Below are positions 17,142-24,303 of a stretch of 38,258 bases of DNA, piece after piece. A model generated the notes under the pieces. The model searched no databases, was not told where the DNA came from, and saw only the letters and a list, made by a program, of their open reading frames with translations. Source of the DNA: Aneurinibacillus terranovensis DSM 18919 (GTDB taxonomy: Bacteria; Bacillota; Bacilli; Aneurinibacillales; Aneurinibacillaceae); assembly GCF_000430625.1 (NCBI RefSeq), contig NZ_AUMJ01000057.1, positions 1 to 38,258 on the forward strand, read 5' to 3'. A program made the position numbers and the translations under genes. The first letter of the stretch is position 1. The number at the start of each line of letters is the position of its first letter.

Positions 17142-18382
17142 GGCCGGGTTCCTCCCGCCTCTTCAATCGGATCCCCGTCAAACAAACGGTCAACGCCTTT
17201 GGTTACAATCCGGTCGCCTTCTTTAAGGCCCGACACAATCTCCAGTTGATTGTTCATCATGTCTTTTATCGTTACGGGAGTTTTTCTCGCCTTTCCTTCT
17301 TTATCGAGAAAAACATACGGTTTCGCTTCCCCGCTGCTCATCACCGCCTCGACCGGGACAAAAATACCTTCTTTTCCGTTTATTTCACGGGTTGATTTCA
17401 CCACCTGGCCCGGAACCCAGTCATGTTTCGGATTGGGTACGCTAACCTCGACACTAATTGTACCTGTCCCCTGGTTAGTTGTAGGGTCAATCCGGGTGAC
17501 TTTTCCGGAGCGCGTTTGCCCGTAAAGAGAAAGCGTTACACTATCCCCTGTCTTCCAGAGGGAAATTTCACTATCAGGAACGGGCAGCATCACTTTCAGC
17601 GGATCAAGCGCAGCGATGTGATAGACGGGCGTACCTGGGTTGACAAGCTGGCCGACGGATATGAGCTTCTCTACGATCGTTCCGTTAATCGGAGATAGGA
17701 GTTGCGTTTTTGATAAAGTCAGTGCTGCCTCTTTCTTCCCGATAACTGCCTGATTATAAGCGGATTGCATTTGTTCCCGCTGCTCGGGACGGGCACCCGC
17801 TACGGTTAAAGAATAAGCCTGCTGTGTATTTTGCAGATCCTGCTGCGCCGTATCCATCCGGTATTTCGCATCGTCATAATCTTTCTGCGAAACCGCCCCT
17901 TCCTGGTAAAGAACCTTGATTCGTTTAAAATCATCGCTCGCTTTTTCATAACCGGCCTTTGCTTTATCGAGACCAATCTTCGCTTGAGCCAATTCCTGCT
18001 GCCTGGCCCCATTGTCTACTTCATCCATCCCGGCCTTATTTTGCTGGACAAGGGCCTCCGCTTTCTGCACCTGCAATGCATAGTCACTGCTGTCAAGCCC
18101 GGCAAGCGTCTCACCTGCCCGCACATTATCCCCCGCTTTGTAAGTGAGCTGCACCACACGGCCAGCAACTTCAAAAGAAATGGTTGCCTCTTCACTCGCC
18201 TGGAGCGAGCCAGTTAACTCTGAAAGCCGTGCAGCTTTCTCTCTTTTAACGACCGAAAGTCCTACTTTTTTTGTCTCCACATGCTGAGAGACGGCCTGCT
18301 GGGTTGGGTTTGGTCCACTGCATGCGGTAAGTATAGAAACTCCGGTAACAAGCAGAAGAACGACCATTCTATTCTTCTTCAT
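17138..18382 (-). CDS. RND efflux periplasmic-adaptor-type lipoprotein (HlyD/AcrA family)
   Basis: 414 residues. A signal peptide ends in the lipobox LTAC with Cys21, so it should be a membrane-anchored lipoprotein. A biotinyl-lipoyl-like half precedes and follows a long helical hairpin rich in Ala and Gln (EALVQQNKAGMDEVDNGARQ to QREQMQSAYNQAVIGKKEAA). Beta-barrel and membrane-proximal domains follow (PINGTIVEKLISVGQLVNPG, TGTISVEVSVPNP, GLKEGDRIVTKGVDRLFDG). It connects an RND pump to the envelope. The reading frame is intact, but the permease it serves is deleted internally, so it is probably orphaned. It lies downstream of a truncated PadR regulator. Confidence 0.9.
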   Translation of the reverse strand: MKKNRMVVLLLVTGVSILTACSGPNPTQQAVSQHVETKKVGLSVVKREKAARLSELTGSLQASEEATISFEVAGRVVQLTYKAGDNVRAGETLAGLDSSDYALQVQKAEALVQQNKAGMDEVDNGARQQELAQAKIGLDKAKAGYEKASDDFKRIKVLYQEGAVSQKDYDDAKYRMDTAQQDLQNTQQAYSLTVAGARPEQREQMQSAYNQAVIGKKEAALTLSKTQLLSPINGTIVEKLISVGQLVNPGTPVYHIAALDPLKVMLPVPDSEISLWKTGDSVTLSLYGQTRSGKVTRIDPTTNQGTGTISVEVSVPNPKHDWVPGQVVKSTREINGKEGIFVPVEAVMSSGEAKPYVFLDKEGKARKTPVTIKDMMNNQLEIVSGLKEGDRIVTKGVDRLFDGDPIEEAGGTRP

Positions 18383-18468
18383 ATTTCATCCCCCGACACT
18401 AGATATAAAGTCATATTAAATTTCGATTGTTTCTCTGAAAATGACACCGGCAAGGGCAGGAAACCATA

Positions 18469-18910
18469 TTATTTATAATTTTTAACTGCCTCCTCCAATA
18501 CTTTCAGATGGGCACGATAGTGGTTCATTCCGAATTGAAGGCATATCTCCTGAGTTGGTGTCATTTCTACCTTCCACTGTTGATAGTTATCTTCTAATCT
18601 GGCGATCATGTTTTCTGTTTTTTCTATTTCTCCTTCTATCCAACGAACCAGTTGACTTTTATCAACATACTCGCCGAAATACAACCGCATCAAAAAGTCA
18701 CTACGTATAACCTCCGCTTCCACAGGACTATTCAGATATTCCTGGAACGCCTTTTTTCCTTCATCCGTTATAAAGAACAAATTTTTATTAGGTTTTCCTT
18801 CCTGAATAACAACTTCTTTAGTAATAAATCCCTCCTTCTCCATATGATTGAGCGTTGGGTAAATCGCGCCATATGTCGCATCAAAAAAATGACTAAACAC
18901 CGAATCAAAA
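18469..18910 (-). pseudogene. PadR-family regulator lacking its N-terminus
   Basis: From FDSVFSHFFDATYGAIYPTL onward the protein is a PadR winged-helix regulator (HMEKEGFITKEVVIQEGKPN, FITDEGKKAF) with the helical dimerisation tail. The first 20 or so residues, which form helix 1 and the start of the HTH, are absent. Upstream of 18910 the frame shows a foreign MKYIML that is antisense to an ArsR fragment. PadR repressors commonly control neighbouring drug-efflux operons, so this was probably the local repressor of the RND pump. A GTG/ATG in the foreign part could still start translation, but the DNA-binding fold would be incomplete. Confidence 0.75.
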
Positions 18911-19017
18911 CACAGCATGATGTATTTCAAGCTATTGCTGACCCAACTCGTAGAAAGGTTCTTAGATTACTTGCTGAAAAAGAATGACCTATTTCAGAAA
19001 TAACATCTCATTTTCCC
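18907..19017 (+). pseudogene. ArsR-family regulator, N-terminal fragment with in-frame stop
   Basis: The plus strand reads KTQHDVFQAIADPTRRKVLR, then LLAEKE, a TGA stop (18985-18987), then in the same frame PISEITSHFPM. This is the opening of an ArsR winged-helix repressor (SdpR/YuzN-like), through the recognition-helix region, after which homology ends at about 19017. The ATG at 18889 belongs to the junction with the PadR fragment and is probably not original. About two thirds of the gene is missing. Confidence 0.7.
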
Positions 19018-19234
19018 ATGAGGATCGATAGCTCAATAACGCGAGCAGAAGTCTAGTACAGATAGCAACATAAGAAAACTGTAAAGGAACTGCCTCGGCT
19101 GCTTCTTTACTTGTGTATAAAAGCTGTGTTTTGTTCAGATGTATCTTGCAACTAAACACCTGTTGAGATTTAAAACACCACGGAGCAAAAACGAAGAGGT
19201 TGTATCGTAGTCGAATGACTGTGGTACAACCCCT

Positions 19235-19303
19235 ATCATAATACCGAAGCGTTCTGGTGCTGATCCCCGCCATTCTGCCGAGCTTCTGCACTGTATATTC
19301 CAT
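19235..19303 (-). pseudogene. MerR-family regulator, first 23 codons only
   Basis: TTAGGAGGTGAACAC leads into ATG 19303. The peptide MEYTVQKLGRMAGISTRTL plus RYYD is the first helix-turn-helix of a MerR regulator; after Asp23 the sequence has no further MerR similarity and instead enters GGTTGTA...TACAACC (an inverted repeat at about 19198-19232). The open frame continues to 18989 but its end is antisense to the ArsR fragment. The 19018-19234 stretch is otherwise unassigned. Confidence 0.7.
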
Positions 19304-19325
19304 GTGTTCACCTCCTAACAACATA

Positions 19326-19356
19326 ACTGTACACCTTTACGTAACGTCAAAGTCAA
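19326..19356 (-). promoter_or_regulatory. MerR-type promoter with 19-bp spacer
   Basis: On the minus strand TTGACT (19356-19351) and TACAGT (19331-19326) are 19 bp apart, the over-long spacing that MerR regulators correct. ACGTTACGT, a palindrome around its central base, lies in the spacer. It precedes the truncated merR and marks that it once controlled itself. Beyond it, 19357-19576 holds no gene I can support. Confidence 0.55.
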
Positions 19357-19576
19357 TACGGCAGACATATGTACAAAACCAAGGATTTTGTGAACATGTC
19401 TTCGCGCATTTTCTTTAGCTTACAGTGATATTGTGAGGAATCCGGAGATAAAAGATAAGCTTTTTCGAACCCGAAGCAAAATATGCAAATAAGAAGACGC
19501 TGATTTTTACTTTAATCATTTTTACATTACCTTTAAAATAATACCAGGGAGAAAAGATATGAGGAGATGTTATTGT

Positions 19577-20080
19577 ATGGAATCTGAATCTACTGTACTC
19601 ATTCGTCCAGCTACTTCTGGAGATTTGGTATCTATTATGAATATCTTAAACATGGCTATTACTAATACTACAGTTACCTTCGAAACAGAACCCAGAACTT
19701 TAAGGCAGCAAGAAGATTGGTTTTTAAACCGGTCATTCAGACACCCGGTTATTGTCGGGGATGTTGATGATGAAATTGTTGGATGGGCAGCTCTCAACTG
19801 TTTTTCACCACTACTTCCTTATCAATATACTGCTGAAATATCTGTATATGTGGACACCAAATGGCAGGGAAAAGGAATTGGGAAAAAGTTGACTCAATCG
19901 ATCCTATCGTTGGGACAAGAAAATAACCTCCATACCATCATAGCAAGAATTACTGGCGGTAATGAAGCAAGTTTGCATCTTCATAGGTCACTAGGATTTA
20001 AGGAAGTCGGCGTAATGAAGGAAGTTGGTATAAAATTCGGACAACTTTTAGATGTTCATTATCTACAAAAAATATACTAA
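19577..20080 (+). CDS. GNAT-family N-acetyltransferase (phosphinothricin/methionine-sulfone type)
   Basis: About 167 residues from ATG 19577, with AGGAGA nine bases upstream; an ATG at 19559 with AGGGAGA is a workable alternative that adds six residues. The domain opens VLIRPATSGDLVSIMNI and has VTFETEPRTLRQQEDWF, GWAALNCFSP, the acetyl-CoA loop WQGKGIGKKL and SLHLHRSLGFKEVGVMKEVG followed by an aromatic-rich end. This order is typical of the Pat/YwnH subgroup, which acetylates free amino groups of methionine sulfone, phosphinothricin or related amino acids. It is an intact gene in a decayed neighbourhood. Substrate is inferred from family only. Confidence 0.85.
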   Translation: MESESTVLIRPATSGDLVSIMNILNMAITNTTVTFETEPRTLRQQEDWFLNRSFRHPVIVGDVDDEIVGWAALNCFSPLLPYQYTAEISVYVDTKWQGKGIGKKLTQSILSLGQENNLHTIIARITGGNEASLHLHRSLGFKEVGVMKEVGIKFGQLLDVHYLQKIY

Positions 20081-20104
20081 AAACTCCTTAATTATTTACG
20101 TTGT

Positions 20105-20248
20105 CTACCTACCAGCAATAATTGTGTTAACTAATTTTCCAATGCCTTCGATTTCCGTAACCACTTCGTCGCCTACTACCGTATCAACCAGCCCTTCAGG
20201 GGTTCCCGTTAGAATAATGTCGCCGGCATATCCAATCTGAATCAGCTG
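20105..20248 (-). pseudogene. C-terminal fragment of a fumarylacetoacetate-hydrolase-family protein
   Basis: The minus strand reads QLIQIGYAGDIILTGTPEGL, then VDTVVGDEVVTEIEGIGKLV and NTIIAGR before TAG at 20107-20105. PGD-x-I-L-T-G-T-P-x-G and the final I-x-G-(I/L)-G-x-L-x-N are hallmarks of the FAH family, which includes hydratases and hydrolases of catechol meta-cleavage and related pathways. The other 200 or so residues are absent. It probably formed one catabolic group with the GntR regulator and DRE-TIM aldolase nearby. Confidence 0.75.
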
Positions 20249-20368
20249 TTATATGGTTAAAGGCCGCCATCTATCCAATAAGGCCCATCGTTTCATTGAA
20301 TTGTTTAAAAATAACCATGAACATATAGCAGACAATTAACGGTATTCACTATTAACTTTCTCATAATG

Positions 20369-20423
20369 AAAGCACCACAATACACAGTCCAATGTTGCAC
20401 TCGACTCTGGATTGTGGTGCTTT
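20369..20423. repeat. Long hairpin in the 3' part of the gntR pseudogene
   Basis: AAAGCACCACAAT (20369-20381) and ATTGTGGTGCTTT (20411-20423), 13 bp perfect, with further pairing inside the loop. It lies within the run-on reading frame of gntR and is probably its original terminator, implying that the native stop codon was lost. Confidence 0.6.
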
Positions 20424-20439
20424 GTTCGATTATTTTAGC

Positions 20440-21143
20440 AATGCAGTTCCCTTCCGTTATGTTCATTTTTTGTCGTTCGTAAGGTTGGCTTTTTTTCGAT
20501 TTCGATTTCTTTATCGCATCAGCTGTATTAAGCTTATGCTGCCTGGCTGCATCCTCAATTTCCTGAAAAGGGGCTTTTTCTTTCAGCAGTTTGATAATTG
20601 CAGCATGTTCATCTATCGATTTACGCACACGCTGGGGAACAAACACAAAAGCGGAACTGCGTACCGTATCCATTTTATTAGTAACCATGTTAATTTGGTC
20701 TATCAAATAATGATTGTTGCATTTTTCATAAATCAGTTGATGAAACTTTACATTTAGTTGGCCAAATTTCTCAAATTCTAAATTAACCAGCTCGTTTTCG
20801 ATTTCTTTATTTAAGAATTCGAGTTGCAAAATGTCCTCCTGTTGAAGCGACTCAGAACTTAATGCCGTTGCATATCCCTCAAGAACAGCTAAAACAGAAA
20901 GAGTTTCCAAATATTCCGTTTCGTCAATCGTATTAACAATGGCTCCACTGTACGGCTTATACTGGTTAATCCAGCAGACTCTAATTGACGAATCGCCTCC
21001 CTCACCGGAATAATACTTAGACCTAATTCCTTAGCTATCTGATCGATGACAATTCGATGGCCAGGACCAAACAAACCTTGAAGAATACCGGAGCGAATGT
21101 AATTATATGCATGCTGTGTTTTGTTTATATTATTCTTTTTCAT
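20440..21143 (-). pseudogene. GntR-family (FCD/FadR-type) regulator, frameshifted
   Basis: Frame one (from 21143) encodes the winged-helix: AYNYIRSGILQGLFGPGHRI, IDQIAKELGLSIIPVREAIR and QLESAGL. At about 20970 one base is missing; the next frame continues QYKPYSGAIVNTIDETEYLE and the FCD ligand domain (TLSVLAVLEGYATALS, FHQLIYEKCNNHYLIDQIN, MDEH-type IDEHAAIIKLLKEK). That frame runs on past the usual end to 20305. FCD regulators respond to organic acids and control nearby catabolic genes; the aldolase gene upstream is the likely old target. The 5' part alone would give an 84-residue product. Confidence 0.82.
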
Positions 21144-21218
21144 ACATTAATCATATATGAAAAGATATATATCGGCAAAGACGTTTTTATCCAATATACA
21201 AATATGCCACTTATTGGA

Positions 21219-22184
21219 TTATCCCTTCGTTACAGAGGCGTTGACGGCTTCCGGGGATGTTAGCTTGTCGTAAAACTCGGTGAACTGATCGCGGTCGTCA
21301 CTGTCACGTAGCGCCATGGCAACGCGCGGGTGCTCATTCAGAACGCCGGAGATCATATACGGAATAATGTAGCCCCACTCCCATTTCTCGCGCATGGCCA
21401 GCATATGCTTCTCAATTACTTCAAGTACCGGCTTCAGTTCATAACGTGGATTCTTGAGATAGCTGACGAGAAGTTCTGTCGTGCAGTTGCCCGCTGCACG
21501 ACCCATGCCATACACGGATGAATCGAGGAATGTCACACCGTTTTGCACGCCGACCAGGGTGTTGGCGAACGCCAGTTGCATATTGTTGTGCATATGAATA
21601 CCAAGCAGCTTATTCGGGAGAAGCGTGCGGAACTTTTTCACAAGATGCTCTGTATTTTTCGGATCAAGGCTTCCATACGAGTCGACGACATAAACGACAT
21701 CGACCGGGCTTCTGTTTACTTCTTCGAACGCTTCCATCAGTTCCTGCTCATGCACGTGGGACAGCGCCATGATATTCAGGGTAGTCTCGTAGCCCATATC
21801 GTGGAACTTTTGCACGAGGTCCAGCCCTTTGTCAACATCCCGTATGTAGCAGGCGACGCGGATCATATCGAGTGCGCTCTGCTCACGCGGCAAAATATCG
21901 TTCTCATCGACGCGGCCAATATCGCAAAGTGCCGACATTTTTGTAAATTTCTTTTCCGGGAAAATCTCTTTCAGAAAGCGGTCGTCCAAAAACCTCCACG
22001 GATTCGGCTCCGTTGCATTCAACAGCTTGGGGGAGTTCTTATAACCAACTTCCATATATTCAACACCGGCCGCATTTAGCCCTTCATACAAATCGCGAAC
22101 GAAATCGACGCTGAAGTCCCAGTTATTCACCAACCCCCCGTCACGAATCGTGCAGTCTAAAATTTTACATTGTACCGTACTCAT
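21219..22184 (-). CDS. DRE-TIM metallolyase-family aldolase (HMGL-like)
   Basis: About 321 residues from ATG 22184 (GGAGG 12 bases upstream); the open frame extends 39 codons further without conserved sequence, and that region is the leader. Motifs are LDCTIRDGG (Arg14, Asp15), the VDSYGSLDP segment (about 168-176) and the metal ligands HMHNN (His197, His199). These place it with 4-hydroxy-2-oxovalerate aldolase, HMG-CoA lyase and isopropylmalate synthase relatives, which form or break C-C bonds next to a carbonyl using a divalent metal. It lacks the DmpG C-terminal domain, so the substrate is open. A strong promoter precedes it and a broken GntR regulator and FAH fragment follow. Confidence 0.85.
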   Translation of the reverse strand: MSTVQCKILDCTIRDGGLVNNWDFSVDFVRDLYEGLNAAGVEYMEVGYKNSPKLLNATEPNPWRFLDDRFLKEIFPEKKFTKMSALCDIGRVDENDILPREQSALDMIRVACYIRDVDKGLDLVQKFHDMGYETTLNIMALSHVHEQELMEAFEEVNRSPVDVVYVVDSYGSLDPKNTEHLVKKFRTLLPNKLLGIHMHNNMQLAFANTLVGVQNGVTFLDSSVYGMGRAAGNCTTELLVSYLKNPRYELKPVLEVIEKHMLAMREKWEWGYIIPYMISGVLNEHPRVAMALRDSDDRDQFTEFYDKLTSPEAVNASVTKG

Positions 22185-22306
22185 AATGCTTTCCCCGCCT
22201 CCATTTATTTTTTCTTTTTGTTCCCTATGTTGCTTATGTGTTATGTTTCTGTTCTTTCTACTTTTCAAGCGGTCATTCTTTATGACTTTATTATTTTGCA
22301 CTTCGC

Positions 22307-22340
22307 GCTTTCACGCTTTTATGCTTTTATGCTTTTATGC
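22307..22340. repeat. Four tandem 8-bp units in the aldolase leader
   Basis: GCTTTCAC followed by three exact GCTTTTAT units and a further GC (plus strand; read GC-ATAAAAGC on the transcript). It lies between the aldolase promoter and its start codon. Confidence 0.8.
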
Positions 22341-22360
22341 ACTAAAATTCTTTTATGTAT

Positions 22361-22389
22361 TTTATACTACAGCTTTACATACCTGTCAA
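22361..22389 (-). promoter_or_regulatory. Strong sigma-A promoter of the aldolase gene
   Basis: TTGACA (22389-22384), exactly 17 bases, TATAAA (22366-22361) on the minus strand. It predicts a leader of about 170 bases that contains the 8-bp repeats. Confidence 0.75.
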
Positions 22390-22432
22390 CGACATGAAGC
22401 TAAATAATCTGATTCTTTTTTAATCCTGTTTG

Positions 22433-23407
22433 TTACTTTAAAATATCCGTCAACGTGGCAAGCGTTTTTTGTCTGTCTAACCGAGCCTCCATCGCCTGAT
22501 CAAAAGTGACGGCTAAGAAACGCGAGGTGCTCATGGGCCTTGATTGAGCGACAAGATCCAGGTCAGGGCTGATAACCGTTCCGATGGTCACAAATCCACC
22601 TCCGCTCGTTCCATCATTTAATAAAATAATAACCTCTTCTTCGTTAGGAACGATAATCACACCTATCGGATAAGCGATATCGACCACACTTGAATTCGAA
22701 TCCGCTGCTCCGAAAGGAACTTCTACATTGCGAAACCCGATGGAAGCTCCTTGATAACGGTAAGCCACCCGATTCGACTCGGTGGATACATGCCATTCAG
22801 AATTCAAAAAGGATTTTACACCTTCATCACTGATGAGCGCTGCAGAGAGCCCCATCACCACACGAATTTCATGTGAACCAGAATAATCCGGGATAAAAGA
22901 AGGCGGAATCCGCTTTCCTACTTGCTTAAAGACGCCTGGAAGAGGTTCACCCACCGGCAGCAGATCTCCAGCCATCAATTTTCGACCCTGATATCCCCCA
23001 TATCCACTTAATTCATAGGTGGATCGGCTGCCCAGCACTTCTGGAACATTGATTCCGCCAGAAACACATAAATATGTTTTAACCCCTTTTTTAGAAAAGG
23101 TAAAACGTAAAATATCTCCCTCTTGCACCCTTACGTTTTCCCACATGGGGATGGGCTGTTTATTAATCGTAGGCTGTACAGTCGCTCCGGTAATCGCGAT
23201 GACGGTACTTTTTTGAAATTCGATCGTCGGCCCAAGCAAGCTGATTTCCAGTGCTGCATAATCCAAGGGATTGCCTAATAGGATGTTTCCCGCCATGAAT
23301 GAATACTTATCCGCCGCTCCAGAAGGAGGGACACCCAGATGGTAACTCCCATACCTTCCCAGGTCTTGAACGGTGGTTTCTAGCCCAGGTTCAATAATCC
23401 GCAACAC
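22433..23407 (-). CDS. pxpC: 5-oxoprolinase subunit C / KipA-type carboxyltransferase, copy 1
   Basis: 324 residues from GTG 23407, GGAGG eight bases upstream; the codon directly follows the pxpB stop, so the pair is co-translated. Opening IEPGLETTVQDLGRYGSYHL, then GVPPSGAADKYSFMAGNIL, GSRSTYELSGYGGYQGRKL and the closing SDP-type VDIAYPIGVIIVP segment are standard PxpC/KipA. The family is homologous to half of the carboxyltransferase domain of urea carboxylase; with PxpA and PxpB it opens 5-oxoproline to glutamate using ATP in other bacteria. This copy has no accB/accC partners next to it, only a scar of accC and pxpA behind the regulator. Confidence 0.9.
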   Translation of the reverse strand: MLRIIEPGLETTVQDLGRYGSYHLGVPPSGAADKYSFMAGNILLGNPLDYAALEISLLGPTIEFQKSTVIAITGATVQPTINKQPIPMWENVRVQEGDILRFTFSKKGVKTYLCVSGGINVPEVLGSRSTYELSGYGGYQGRKLMAGDLLPVGEPLPGVFKQVGKRIPPSFIPDYSGSHEIRVVMGLSAALISDEGVKSFLNSEWHVSTESNRVAYRYQGASIGFRNVEVPFGAADSNSSVVDIAYPIGVIIVPNEEEVIILLNDGTSGGGFVTIGTVISPDLDLVAQSRPMSTSRFLAVTFDQAMEARLDRQKTLATLTDILK

Positions 23408-24292
23408 TTAAAATTCCTCCATCAGTTGTAAAATATAAGATTTTCCTTTTTTGAAATAGGCTTCTGGTGAAAATTCAACTTCTTTCATTCGAAAACGATA
23501 GACTCCCCGATATACTTCATCAACAATTCGGTTATATTCGGATTCATCAACCGAGCGATGCTTCCAAAGATCGCCAGGTCTTGCAAGAAAGAGAGAGTTT
23601 TTAAAATCCTTTAAGCGTTGTTTTTTATCTACGATAGGAGCGGCGCTCATCCCAATAAGTTGATAACTACCGGGACCAGACGAGGAATAAATAAAACTAA
23701 AAGCCCCTCCTAAACCAACCGCTTGAGGAGGTGTGTCTGTCCGAGGGCTTAAATATTTCGGTGTTTGAATCATTTGTTCACGAGGAATCCCCAATGGAAA
23801 TTCCCAACCCGAACCTGGAATAAAGCCCATCATGGTAATTAAAAAAGGCATGGAGGTATGGGCTTCAATAAACGCTTCTTTATCCCTAAATCCATTCATC
23901 TTCATGACAAACTCAAAGTTTGATAATTCAGGTGTCGGATGACGGTGCTTAAACCGCTCGGAATATTCTCTTGTAATTGGGTCATCATACCAGATTGGAA
24001 TTTCTACGATTCGGATGGATAAGTTCAATTCCGACGGATTGCTTTTGGTCATATCAATTTCTTTTAAGCAGTCTAACAAATCGTAGGCTGAAAGAACTTC
24101 CGGATTAAATCGCACCAGGTAAGAGGCGTTAGACGGACAAATATCCAAAACACCGGGAATTTGACGCCGGCGAAGTTCCTGGGTGATCGCTAACGTTTTA
24201 AAATTACTTTCAGTGCTCATCTCTTTGGAAATTTCCGCAACAATATATTCATCTCCTCCAAAATGAAATCTGGTTTCCGGCACGGTGAACAA
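23408..24292 (-). CDS. pxpB: 5-oxoprolinase subunit B / KipI-type protein, copy 1
   Basis: 294 residues, TTG start at 24292 preceded by GGGGG six bases away; a GTG nine bases downstream is the alternative. The typical PxpB/KipI features are FGGDEYIVAEISKEM, the DICPSNASYLVRFNPEVLS segment, MMGFIPGSGWEF, PRTDTPPQAVGLGGAF and YQLIGMSAAPIVDK. It begins 11 bases after the regulator stop, so it is in that operon. It is only moderately similar to copy 2 (roughly 40-45 percent identity by eye), so the two are old paralogues or separately acquired. It pairs with the adjoining PxpC. Confidence 0.9.
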   Translation of the reverse strand: MFTVPETRFHFGGDEYIVAEISKEMSTESNFKTLAITQELRRRQIPGVLDICPSNASYLVRFNPEVLSAYDLLDCLKEIDMTKSNPSELNLSIRIVEIPIWYDDPITREYSERFKHRHPTPELSNFEFVMKMNGFRDKEAFIEAHTSMPFLITMMGFIPGSGWEFPLGIPREQMIQTPKYLSPRTDTPPQAVGLGGAFSFIYSSSGPGSYQLIGMSAAPIVDKKQRLKDFKNSLFLARPGDLWKHRSVDESEYNRIVDEVYRGVYRFRMKEVEFSPEAYFKKGKSYILQLMEEF

Positions 24293-24303
24293 GCGGATCC
24301 CCC

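Noticed and set aside
18989-19234. The downstream part of the open frame after the MerR start, once considered a transposase C-terminus
   Set aside because: Its last codons are antisense to the ArsR fragment and the rest matches no transposase pattern I know.
22307-22340. Short repeat array as a CRISPR
   Set aside because: Units are 8 bp and directly abutting with no spacers; there are no cas genes in the window.
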